DNA of 64,000 bases from Blastocystis sp. Blastoise (lineage: Eukaryota > Sar > Bigyra > Opalinata > Blastocystidae): NCBI GenBank assembly GCA_039096225.1, contig JBBPEB010000004.1, forward strand, positions 1,150,001 to 1,214,000. The letters run 5' to 3'. The translations under genes were made by a program, and so were the position numbers. The notes below the pieces were generated by a model. The model saw nothing but the letters and a program-made list of their open reading frames with translations. It was not told where the DNA came from and did no database searches. Positions 19,711-32,272 of this stretch are shown here, piece by piece. Every line of letters begins with the position of its first letter. Positions within the stretch are counted from its first letter, which is position 1.

Positions 19711-20259
19711 ACAAAATTTGTTATTTTCGTTTTTAACTAGCAAACAAAAGCACAGAATTCAAGAATGGCAATAAGAAATAAATTTTCTATATAATATATA
19801 AATTGATGATAAATATAAAACATAAATAAAATAAATAAAAATTAAATAAATAATTTTAATAGGAAAAAAAGAAAAAAGAGAAAATGTGTCAATGTAATAA
19901 AGAAACAAATAGATATATTTATATACCTTCAATATTGCTTTGATTTGTTATTTGGAAGAGGTATAGACAATAATAACCAAGAAACCTAAATGAATTAAAA
20001 AAGGAATTAGATAAAATACCTTATAAGAATCAAATCAACGATTCCATGTTATAAATGTATTTGAAATAGACCAAGGAGACTGTTTGAAAGGAAGAGGAAA
20101 TCCAAAATGGGGAATCTAAAAGAATAATGTAAAATAATATGATATATTAGATAAATAAATACTTACACAGCATTAGGATTGCTTAAAAGCATCTATAGTC
20201 CTCGTAATAAGTTCTATTTCTACATAGAGACAACAAATTAAATATAAAAATGTATTCAT
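15150..20259 (-). CDS. Large secreted or membrane protein with Ig/filamin-like repeats
   Basis: A gene of some 25 or more small exons separated by GTATAT...TATAG introns. A possible first exon at 20259 encodes MNTFLYLICCLY, like the start of a signal peptide. Exons recurrently encode beta-rich units with a filamin/E-set-like signature, for example FHPRDIYGNDINP, FEIYFRDEYNNTVP and LDVIVKDIHNNE. They also show paired cysteines and many Asn-X-Ser/Thr sites. This suggests an extracellular or lumenal protein of tandem Ig-like domains, possibly an adhesion or surface protein. The exact family is not recognised. The 5' exons between 19.9 and 20.3 kb could not be joined with confidence. The 3' end may extend to about 14920, where another exon-like frame stops. 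Confidence 0.55.
19619..19708. repeat. (GATA)n and (TA)n microsatellites
   Basis: Seven GATA units at 19619-19646 are followed by a TA run of about 55 bp, within an intron of the Ig-like repeat gene. Confidence 0.9.
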
Positions 20260-21935
20260 ATTTAAATTCAAATCTTTCAGTCAAATACTAAAAATATTCT
20301 TAAAAATACATTTTTTATTCTTCAGTTTTTTTTTGAGATATTCTATTAAGATTATTAGTTTTAACGCGTCAGACAATACATTATTTACACAATTCTATTG
20401 TATCCCACTACTTTTAGCTTCTCAAAAATAACTCATTTTCTTTGACTTTCTGATCTGTTTATATACTCGTCTAAAAACTACTGTTTTCAACTTCAAATGC
20501 TTTTCTATTACATAAAATTACTCTAATAGCAACTTTTAAAACGACTTTTATTTGATACTAAAAAATAACTGCTTAGTTTAAACTTCTGACAAAAGTTTTT
20601 GATGCGGAACCTTTAATTATACTAAAATATAATGTAAAAACTATTCTAAAATCTTTTTGTGCTTTGATATATAACAAAATATAAACAGACTCAGTTTTGG
20701 ACAAGAAAATTATTCCCGTAAATACAAAAGAATCAAAACTCTGGTCTTTTATTCAGCCAAACAAATAGGCTCGGTTCATTCTTTCAGTGTAAAAAAATAA
20801 TTTTTTGACTTTTTGACTTGGTTGTCGTTTTGACTCATAGATGTCATTTTATTCACTTTTACACATGTTTATGAATTTAAGAGGTCTTTCACTTTGAACA
20901 GAGCTATAAAAAATTCTAAAATATTGACCCCATTATTGTCAAAATGGCGACTTAGAATGAAACAGAAACGTTTTTGATATTGTATAACACTTTAGAATAA
21001 TATAAAGATGTCAATTCATTGATAAAATATGCTTAATAGTTTTTTTGAGTCTAAATCATTAATCTACATAAAACTTTCCTGAAATATTCTTCTTTTGTAT
21101 TCAAGTCTTTTATTTATTGAATTATTATTGATTAAAAATGTTCTTATGCAAAAATAAGCCATGAAAAAGCTTTAAATAGTCAAAAGTACCTATCAGTGAG
21201 AGAAATCACAATCTGGCTTCAGTTTATCGAATTCAGCCGAATTAAGCATGGCTGAAAAAAGTGTCACAAAAGTGTCGCCGCAAGTGTCACAGACACTCGG
21301 GAAGGCACTGATTATAGTCCATCAATTCAAAAATAATTTCAAAAATAATTTTTGAGTGCTTTCTAGTATTTCTTATCATTTCCTACACTTTTCTTGTCTA
21401 TATTCAATTTATTTCACCAATAATCATTTTTTAAGTATGCTATTATTCCTTATTCTGATTGAATATTAAGAGTAAATCACTCTATCAATCCAGTGCAACA
21501 ATATAAAAGTAAGAACTAGTCATTATTGTTAACTTGATCACGACATTATCATTTTTTAAATTGGTTTTTACAAAGTTATAGTGAATATTATAGTTGACGA
21601 TCTTGAAACATCAACTGTTTCTTGATAACAGCACAAGTTCAAGTGAACCCCAAAATCAACTAATTCTTTATCTATATAGTCATTTATGTACAGCCATAGG
21701 ATTCTAACAATAGTCAATAATTTTTTGAATAATAAACCTTGCTATTCAAACAAATAAGAAGGTTTTCAATTCACTGAAAATAAAATCAGCATAAACTGAT
21801 TTTTTCATATTATTTAATCGAGAAAAAAGTTTCTCCCTCATTTCATTGTTTCTCATGTTTATCCATTTTCGAGAATCATTTTTTTCATAATACCTATTTT
21901 GTCATTACTGTTTAATATACTGAATATTTGATACG
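20260..21935. other. Intergenic region between divergent genes
   Basis: No coding exon was recognised. It contains a second copy of the dispersed repeat (21258-21320) and a TGAC-rich stretch around 20800-20850. It must also hold the promoters of the minus-strand repeat gene and of PAM16. Confidence 0.5.
21258..21320 (-). repeat. Dispersed repeat, copy 2
   Basis: On the minus strand this reads TATAATCAG, CCTTCC, TGTGACAC, TTGCGGCG and TTTGTGACAC, in the same order as 13036-13107. It is unusually rich in GTGTC/GACAC for this genome. Confidence 0.45.
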
Positions 21936-22894
21936 ATGTTTGTTCCTATAATTAGAGGTGTGTCAAGAATAGCTATTCAAACAAAGCCAGTTTACTCAAG
22001 ATCCTTTTACACTGCTTTAAGAGCTTCTCAACAGTCTTCGTTATTACGTGCAAATGAGTCAAACAACAAAATGCTTGTTCAAAAGCGATTTTTCATGGGT
22101 AGAATACTAAGACTTGGTATGCAATTATTTGGATCTACTTTTTCGGCAACTATTCGTGCTTTTGTTTCTGCTTTTCAACAACAAGCAGGTATATAAAATA
22201 GTTTTATTTATATTTAAGATGATGATTATTGATTATAATGATTTTTTTTGTATAAATTATCATTTTATAATAATATTTTTATAAATAGCTAAGGGTGAAG
22301 ATGCTGTTGATGCTCCTACTCCCTCTATGAGTCTCAAAAGAACTGTACCTATTCCTGAAGCTTTACAAATCGTTAATTTAAAACGAGAAGAATGTACTAG
22401 AGATAAATTAACACAAGTATATATTTTTTATTTGGTACTATTATTGTATTATAATCTATTCATATTTTATATATTGTTAAATAATATTTTTATTCTTTAT
22501 TATTTAGAATATATATTAAATAGTTTTTTTTATTTATTATTTAGAATATATATTAAATTTTTTTATTATTTAGAATATATATTAAATAGTTTTTTTATAT
22601 AGAATATATTTTAAATTATGTTTTTTAAAATATTTTTTTTTATTATTTAAAATATACATAAAATATTTTTTTTCAGCTTATTATAACTCTCTCTATATAT
22701 AGGTATATGAGAAGATGTTTTCATCGAATGATCCTAAGGATGGAGGTTCTTTTTATCTTCAATCTAAAATATATAGAGCTAATGAAGTCTTATTAAAGGA
22801 ATTAGATGAATATGGATATATACGAGACCCTAATGCTGCTCCTTCTAAAGTTCAAACTACTACTACTAATAAAAATGAAGAAGAAAAGGAATAA
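21936..22894 (+). CDS. PAM16: PAM16/TIM16 (Magmas), mitochondrial import motor subunit
   Basis: PAM16 is the J-like partner of PAM18 in the presequence translocase motor on the matrix side of the inner membrane. There are three exons: 21936-22188, 22289-22416 and 22703-22894. The N-terminus is basic and Ser-rich with no acids near the start, fitting a targeting sequence. A hydrophobic segment (about residues 52-80) precedes the core. The J-like domain begins PIPEALQIVNL and continues VYEKMFSSNDPKDGGSFYLQSKIYRANEVLLKEL. The GGSFYLQSK motif is diagnostic, and the HPD of true J proteins is absent, as in all PAM16. The N-terminal extension is longer than usual. Joins are in frame at GTATAT/TAG borders. 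With Miro, it implies a protein-importing mitochondrion or related organelle. Confidence 0.88.
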
Positions 22895-23577
22895 ATATAT
22901 TTATATAGATTTTACATTTTATGTTTTTTGAACACCATCCTTTTAGATTATAAATACATTTTTTTTTACAAATTTTGTTTTTTTTCGCTTTTAATTACTC
23001 TTCATTATTTCATTGAATCTTTTTTTTATAGATCTCATGTTTTCTTATATCTTTTCCCATTACATTTAATGTTATTTGAGTTTTTTTATTAATAAAGCCA
23101 TATTATCTTGCTAAGCATTATTCATAAGTATTAAATATATGTTACATATATTACAGATATATGATTTATGAATAATCAACTATTATAAACACTATAATTA
23201 TAGATAATACGTGATTGACATCTTCTTTTAACATAATTGTTAGCAGATTCTATCTATAACTTTCTGTAGCATAATCTAATGATCAGATCCATTTCATACT
23301 CTTCTGAAAACGTAAAATAATGATAAATTATTGATGACAAAAAGATGTAGAAAACTGAATTCATTGCTGATTTGAGGATAGAAATCTATTCATGGAAAAT
23401 CAAACAATTCACCGTGAAAAATAATACTTACCCATGACTACTAATTGTGTTTCATGATTATTTTTTCTCTTTCTTTTTTAAAGTGACAACTTGTTTTTTT
23501 TTGCTTTTATTGATATTCTATTCACCTTGAAATCAAAAAAATATACGTTCACATCGTAACCATCAAGTAGTATTTGG
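22895..23577. other. Intergenic region
   Basis: An A+T-rich spacer between PAM16 and the phosphoesterase gene. No gene or repeat was recognised. Confidence 0.6.
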
Positions 23578-25544
23578 ATGAACTCTTTCTATTTAAATTT
23601 GAATAATTTCTTTTTAGGAATAATGTTATCGTTATATCGTAGAATTACTTATAATTCTATATTGAGAAGACAATTCTCTGCAATTCAGAATGGTAACAAA
23701 ATTATAAGTTTTGTGACTGATGCTGAAGGTAATTTTGACTATTTCAAAAAATGTATTGAGCTTGATGATGTTATTGATTATGATGAAGAGAATGGAACCT
23801 TAAATTGGAATCAAGAAACATTAGCTAAAGATTATGGCTACTTTGTATATGGAGGAGACATTGGAGATAAATGGCGACAGTCGATTCGATTATGTCGAAC
23901 ATTATTGGATTTTAAAAAGAGATATCCACATAGGTAGGTTTATAAAATATTATATATAGATTATATATGTTGTTTTTAATATCAATAAATAATAATAATA
24001 AAATATATATTTTTATTTATCTTTATATTAATAAGAATAGTATGTTATTCTTCTATATAGAGTTACATTTTTGTTGGGAAATCGTGATTTAAAGAAATTA
24101 TATTTAGGATGGGAGTATTTTAATTATATAGATCCTAAATTAGATCAACCCTTTTTATTTGATTGGATGAACAAAGATGTGGATGAAACTTATAAAGATT
24201 TTATTACTAATTTAGCCAAACAAACTACATGTGAATCAGAAGTATATATATATATATATTTATGTTCATTTTATTATTGTTTTTTTATATCAAGAATTCT
24301 AATTAATATTTTTTTAAATGTATAGTTATGTATTAATTATATATATAATAATATTTATTATTTTATAATTTATTATTTATTATTGTCTTATATATTATTT
24401 AATATATATTATTATTATATATATATATATAGTTGCCTCCAGAAATAGTAAATGCATATAATTCTTCTAAGAATCGTATTAAATGGGTTTATAAAGATGT
24501 TTTAGGATCTCCACGGGAATTTGAGTTTCGTAGGCAAGAATTAGGTTTAATTCTTGGGAAAGTCATTACAGATACAGATGTCATGAATAGTTTAAAACGA
24601 AGTTATTTCCCCGGTGGCATTTTTTATGAGTATTTAGCTAATGCTCAAATGGGTGTATATATTTATTTTTATGTTTATTATTATATATATATATAATAAT
24701 CATAATAATCATAATAATATATCTATATTTGATTAGATTATTATTGATAATAATATGTTTGTTCATGGAGGTATATTGATGAATAATGGACATAATACAT
24801 GCTTAGGTCAAGTCCCTTGTATATATTATATAGTATTATATCTATTATTTTTATTCAATTACTTTGTATTGAATTCTTGTTATATAAATATAGTATTAAA
24901 TTTATAATGACCATAATTTTATTTTTTAATAATGATAATCATATATATATATATAGCGTTACCACTAAGTGTGAATGGTCCTCATGATTGGTTGAATGCT
25001 CTAAATAAATGGACGCGTCAGGAGATGACGCAATGGTTGTCATCGTTGGCCAATGATCATCGTCCAACCGGTGGTAGTCAGCTGCTTCTTTATGGTACAA
25101 ACCAATATAAAGGATCTGTCGTTAAGTGTCGTCATACAGATAGTCAAGGAAGAGTATATATATATATTATTTTTCCTAGTTTTTGTTATCAATAAATATA
25201 TTTGTTATCAATAAATATACTTGCTATCATTTAATTTATTTGTTTTCTTTATTCTTTGTATTTAATCTTTATATATATAAATATATGCATAGCCAATATG
25301 TATTCCGTCAGAAGCAGTTCGTTGCCTGCGAAAAGGTGGGATTAATCGAATCATATTGGGCCATACACCACAAGGAATCTGTCCCACGGTTATTAAACAA
25401 GAAGGAGTTGAAGTATATATTTGTATTCTTTATAGACTACATATATATATATATATATATATATTCTTCTTATAATGCTTATACTATGTTTTAAAGATGC
25501 AATTCATGTTCCTAATTATAATAATTATGTTTTTCATAATATCC

Positions 25545-25582
<38 letters not shown>

Positions 25583-26488
25583 TAATTATTGGAGATACAA
25601 GTTATAGTGATCGATCCAGTCCAGATTTAAGAGGAGATATCTATAGCTCTATTAGTATATGTGGTAATGCTGCTCATATAAAAGGAAAAGTAAAAGAGAA
25701 ATATAATTATGATTTCTATACATTTGCTCCCTCATTGTATATTTATATTATTTTTAATATACATAAATCTATATAATATTATTATATAGAGATAATAATA
25801 ATTCAACAGAACATATAAAAGGTATAATATATATATTACTAAATATATATATATTATATATATATATAGGTCGTTCTTCTGTTTACGTATCTTCAGTTCA
25901 GCAAGTTAAGAATAAGAATACAAATAATACAAATAATAATATAAATAATATAAATAATACAAATAATAATACAAATAATAATACAAATAATAATACAAAT
26001 AATAATACAAATAATAATACAAATAATAATACAAATAATAATACAAATAATAATACGAATTCAACTTCTACTAATATTTATAAAGATACAGAGACTATTA
26101 AAATATATGATAATAAATATATTAAAGTCAAAGAATTGAAAGATCCTCAAACAGAAATACTTGTAAAGAAGTATATTTATACATATTTAAATATATAATA
26201 TATTTTCTTTTTTTTTACTTATATATATATATATGCAAGTGTTTTATATCTATTTTATATATAATTTATGTCTATAGACCTGAAGTCGAGAATTGGAATT
26301 TAGATGCTGATTCCGTGGATCCTTTCGTGGGATGGGGACTACGTGATGGAGGATGGATCAAATTCCCGTTGAAAAATGATAAATATATGGTTGCCTATCA
26401 TACCAAGAAGGATGATATGTTAATCGTGGAAGATGATGTCTTGACTAGAAGAGAAATCGTAAAGATTGGACTTGAACTACTCAAATAA
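23578..26488 (+). CDS. Calcineurin-like metallophosphoesterase
   Basis: A multi-exon gene for a PPP/calcineurin-like metallophosphatase. Metal-binding motifs appear in order: FVTDAEGNFDYF (in place of the usual GDxHG), VYGGDIGDKW (GDxxD), LLGNRDLKK (GNRD, near 24076), VHGGIL (near 24765) and ILGHTPQG (GHTP, near 25353). The C-terminal part carries a Thr/Asn low-complexity insert (25920-26055) and ends in VGWGLRDGGWIKFPL and a short conserved-looking tail. Two starts are possible: 23578, or 23623, which gives MLSLYRRITYNSILRRQFSA. The latter looks like a mitochondrial presequence and is preceded by TTTTTAG. The substrate cannot be told from sequence. Introns are short and TA-rich, and several carry in-frame stop codons. 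Confidence 0.75.
25920..26057 (+). repeat. Coding (Thr-Asn-Asn-Asn)n repeat
   Basis: ACAAATAATAAT units encode Thr and Asn within an exon of the phosphoesterase, between the catalytic domain and the C-terminal tail. Confidence 0.85.
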
Positions 26489-27575
26489 TCAGAAATACTA
26501 TGAATTTTTTTTTTTCCTCTTTATTTATGTTCATTTCTTTTTTTCTTTTTCCTTTATGTTTTCAAATATATATTTAAGAATTATTCATATTGAAATCATT
26601 ATCTATTTCTCTATATAGTATCTGTAGTATGTGCATATATTTTATTTTATTTTCACTTTTTTGTAATACTTTGTTACTTTCGTAACTTGACTGCTATTTC
26701 TTTTTTTGTGTCTTTTCTTTTCATTTTTTCTATAGAAATAGTATGTAATTGTTATCAATGCACAAATTATTAGCTCGCTATTTTGATTTATTTATTTAAT
26801 AAACTATGTGCTAAATCAAAAGTATATATTATCGATAAACAAGTTTTTGAATAGGTATTGTTGGAAATATTATAAGTATATCGCCATTCTTTGTATATTT
26901 TATAATATATATATACTTAATATTATCCCAACAGAGTAATATATTAAAAATGTCGTGTATAAAAATAATGAATAACGTGTAAATAACAGCATTTTGAAGA
27001 TAATTAAAACAATGCATGATAATATCTCATAATTCTATTCTACTTTACATAATAGATCTAGCCTATAATGAAAATTAATGAAAGACACTAATAAATTATA
27101 TAATATTATAAATAAAATGTTTCTCAGACATTGAAGAAGGATTTTGTTTTTTATATTTCGTATTTATCATAATCCATTAACATATTAACATTTTCTAAAA
27201 TATACTATGTATATTGACATATATATTTAAAAATATCAAGTATCCATGTCAACAAATTAATGATTAAAAATCTTCTTTTACAAATTATTCAACTTTCTCA
27301 TAAAATTCATAATATCTACAGACTACTTCACAAACAAACAAACAGAGTGATCAATAATTGGTCGATTATAACTCTATAAAGAAAAAAACGAAAAATTGTG
27401 TAAGAAATGGTTTTTTTTCGTGGGAAAAAAATGAAAGTGGCTGATAAATGCTGAATAGAAGTGGGCTTTGAGAAGTCTTCACAAAAACACCAACAACTTT
27501 TTTTTATTGATTAGATCGTTTTTATTGCTACAAACTACTTAATTAATAAAAAGACACCAACTCTGAAGAACTAGG
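26489..27575. other. Intergenic region
   Basis: An A+T-rich spacer between two plus-strand genes. Nothing coding or structured was recognised. Confidence 0.6.
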
Positions 27576-30500
27576 ATGTGTGCTGAAAAGTATTTACTAG
27601 CAAGTAGTATCATAACTAAGGTAATTATTAGGTTTTACAAGAAACTCAACCTTGTCTACGATCTGAGCGGTTTTTCAACTATAGAAGACACCTCAAAGTA
27701 TGTAGCTACATGCTTATGTATATTATTATTCGTTTAGACTTCAATCTCTGTATGAGACTTTTACTCTGGAGATTCTTTCCAAGGCTTTGCTTCAAAATAA
27801 GATTCACTATTGGAAGTATATACGTTTTTGATATTATTTATTATTTATTTCCTATTATTTAGCTTTTATTTTTACGATTCTCGTTGTGGTATTGGATGTT
27901 CTCCTAGTGAAATGAAACGAACTTTCAGGAGACTCAATATCTTAGAGAAGGAAGTTGAAGGCAACGACAATTCATTTGCAGAAGTAATTATTTTTTTAAG
28001 ATTTTTTTAATTATTATATTTATTATATTTATTATATTTATTATATTTATTATATTTATTATATTTATTTATTAAAGGTTATAAATCAAAAGTCTTATAA
28101 GAAATTCTTACAATATTTATATTCTATGATTCGATCTATAAAGAAAGAAGAAGAAATAAAACGAAGGTATTTATTTATTATTTATTTATTTTTTTTTTGT
28201 AAAATATAATATATTATTATTATAATAGTGAAAAACATCAAAGTGCTATTTTAGAAATGGAAAAAGAAATTCAAAATCTTGTTACGGAACAAAAAGTATT
28301 TATTATTATTCTTATTTATTCTTATTCTTATTTATTCTTATTCTTATTTATTCTTATTCTTATTTATTATTTACTATTATTGTATTTATAATACATATGT
28401 TTATTATCTTTATTACCCTTTATATTATGACCTATAGTGTGCTCGATATCGATCTGAACGTATTCGATTAAATATAAAAATCGAAGAAGAACGAGCTATT
28501 CTACGTACAAGAAAAGAACTTGTATATATATATATATATATATATAGTTAATATAGTTATATAACTATATATATAGATCAATCCCAATCCTGATTTGAGT
28601 AAAACTAGACTGAATATACTCCAACAGTATATATATATATTATTCTTATATATATATATAGGACATTATTGGAAGTTGATTTCCACGGGGATATTCATGT
28701 TTGTGATTTAGATAAAGAAAAAGAACCTATCTTAAGCTCGAAAAATGATAGTATATATATATATATAATATAGAGTAAATAATATATATATATATATATA
28801 TAGAAGATGCTTATTCACTAGTTTATATATTTACACCGTTACCCCAAACTGTAGAAGATGCCTATGTATATATATATATATATATACATATTTATTTATT
28901 TATTTCTATAGTGTTTCTGTAATACTTATAAATATATACCTTCTTTGAAAGTATCCAATAAATGCCATTTGTGTTCCCAAGAAAGTCACGTGCTTTTACC
29001 TCATCGATTAGAGATTATTAAACAGGATATTTCTGTATTTAATATTCTATATATGTATATAACTTTACTATATCTATAGACTATGCTTGCAAAGACATTC
29101 AGTCCATTTCAGTCGAATCATATATCGCTGAATCTTATTCCTATGTCTTTATTTTCATCTTCATCTATTAATGATACTTATCCTTTATCTACTTCTTATT
29201 CTCTTTTTTATTCTTTATTTGTTAATTCTACTGATATACATATTATTCATAATTATGATTTATTTATATCTTCGCATTTCTATCCATTCCAAGTAGTTAA
29301 ACAAGACGAACAAAATAATCATCAACAGAAAGAAATTCCCACGGGAAATAACGAAGAAAATCCGAATGCTTTTCGTTGTCAATTTCATTTCTCTGATACT
29401 CGTATTCTATATATTATTTTTGATTTTTATATATATTATATATATTATATAAAGCCATCATATATAATAAATATTTTTTATTATGATTCATTTTTTCTTA
29501 TTCTTCTAGTTAGTATTATATATATATATCTATTATATCTCTATTATATGTATATCTATTATATCTCTACTCTATATATTCTCTAGTATCTTCTGCTTGT
29601 TATATGATCCCTTCTGTATCGTATATGAAGGCATTATATCTCAAGAATAAAGATACTCTTCCTTTTACTTGTCTCTCTCATGATGTCTCTTCTTCTCTAT
29701 ATACTAAAACTACTTCTTCTTCTCTAGCTAATCCTCCACCACTTTCACCGTTATTCACAGACTCTAAAGATCCTAAAGATCCTAAAGATCCTAAAGATTT
29801 TAAAGATTTTAAACATTTTAAAGATCCTAAAGATCTTGAAGATCTTGAAGATCTTGAAGATTCTGAAGATCCGTTATATACAGATACAAAACTATCTTCG
29901 AAAGTGACGAAAATAAAGAAGACGAATAGTAAGAAGAAAGAATCAAAGACTATTCGTATGAATAAAGTAAAGAAAATAAATAAAATACTAAAAGAACAAT
30001 CAGATAAGAATTCATTGAAGTCTACTATTCCTAAGAAAATCCATTCTGTTGAAACTACAGCTAATACTATCTCCTCTAGTCTTATATATACAGAGAGTAT
30101 GAATAAGAATAATAAAGATGACATGAATATATTTTCAGAGAAAAAGGCAACATTATCATTATTTAAAGATATTTCTTCTACTTCTTCTATTCATAAACCA
30201 TATGTTTCTAGATTTGAATTATATAAACGTCAACATGAAACTCATAAAATGAATTATAAATCTCCTTTATCTTCTCCTTCTTCATCCTTTGGTTTTATTC
30301 CTGCTTCTCCTCCTCTCTCTCCTCCTGCTTCTCCTCTTCTCTCTCCATCTGTCTCTCCATCTGTCTCTCCTTTAGGATATATCCCAGAAACTCCTCCTCG
30401 ACCTACTAGATTATCTATATCATCCCCTCTTTCTCATAATAATACTATGAATACTCTTAATAGTAATAATGGAACTAATATATCTATGAATACTGTAGTA

Positions 30501-31691
30501 TCATCATTTTTTATCGATGAACCTCTTTCTCCTTCTCAATATATTCCTGCTTCTCCCCTTAGTACGATATATACTGACGATACTATTAATAATACTATTA
30601 ATAATACTATTAATAATAATACTAATAATACTATTAATAATACGATTAATAATAATACTACTACTATGAATAATACTATTAATAATAATACTACTACTCT
30701 TCCATCAGCGAATAATCATAATTCATCAATCTCTTCCTTTGCTTCTCTTTTTCCTCCACGTAAACGGTTATATATACCAGAGAAAAACGAATTATCTTCA
30801 ACTGCTACTTCAACTAGTAGTATAAAAGAAATAACATTAGATTCTCCTCCTACTAATATATATATATCCAAGTCTATTCCTATAAAGGAAAAAGAGTCAT
30901 GTTCAACGCTTTTATCCAATGAAAAGAAAGATATAATGAATTCAATAAATAAATCACAGGATACTTCATCAGAATCCCTGCATCGATCTATGTTGCGTCA
31001 TTATGATATTCCTACTCTATCTTCTATATCGGTTTTTAATCCTTCAAAGTATTCTATTCAACAGAATAATACAAGGAATTCAAATATAAAGAAAGATAAT
31101 AATATATCGAATAAATCTGAATTGAATACAAATCTTTCTTCTGCTACTATTAATAATATTGATACTATTAATAATAGTATAAAGAAGAAGAGAATGAGTA
31201 TATCAGCTTCTGTTTCTAAGAATAGATCAGTGAAATCTTCTTCTACAACATCTGTTGATTCTAACTCGAAAAAGTCGGAAAAACGAATTCTAGATGAAGA
31301 GATTAGTGAAGAGAAAAAGAAAAAAGTGAAAAAAGATGATGAATATATAGCTCCTGCGTCACAACCTCCTCGAATCAAACGAATGAAAGCACCTACTTCT
31401 CAAAGTAAGAGTACTACTCCACTTGCTTCTAAGAATAGTATTCCACTAAAGAATGAAACGTCTTGTTCTAAGAATATTCCATCAGTTCTATATATGGTAG
31501 ACCCTTCTACAGAGTACATTCAGTATGATATTAATATTAACGGATATATACCTATACATGAAATCTATGGCTCTCTTGTCTCTGTTCCTTTTGTATATAT
31601 ATATATATATTATATTTATTATATATATATATCATATTATATAGAAATCAAATATGTGTATTCAACCATCAAAATATTCTCAAAAGGTATT

Positions 31692-31737
<46 letters not shown>

Positions 31738-32013
31738 ATGACTTATTTATTTGACAATTCATTATCACTTATTGTTACATTCACTACTCCATGTGATCGA
31801 AATACTATTCCAAATGTCACTGCCACCACCAATGATATAAAGAATAATATTCCCTGTACATCTTCTGAATGTAATAATAATAATAATAATAATATCCAAT
31901 GTATATTGGTTCCTTATACATATACATCCTTTTATGTATATATGTCTACTCCTCTATTTATGGATCTTCATTATTCATACTCTTTTAAGTATATATATAT
32001 ATATATAGTTTTA

Positions 32014-32076
<63 letters not shown>

Positions 32077-32113
32077 AGGATGATCACTGAAAGATTAAGA
32101 CAATCACTTATTA

Positions 32114-32189
<76 letters not shown>

Positions 32190-32241
32190 TATTCCTATAA
32201 CTCCTTTGGCACCTGCTCCTGTTAGGTCAATAAATAATTAT

Positions 32242-32272
<31 letters not shown>

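Noticed and set aside
29678-31378. Several minus-strand frames within the low-complexity Treslin-like exon
   Set aside because: Antisense shadows of Ser/Asp/Lys-rich coding repeats on the plus strand.
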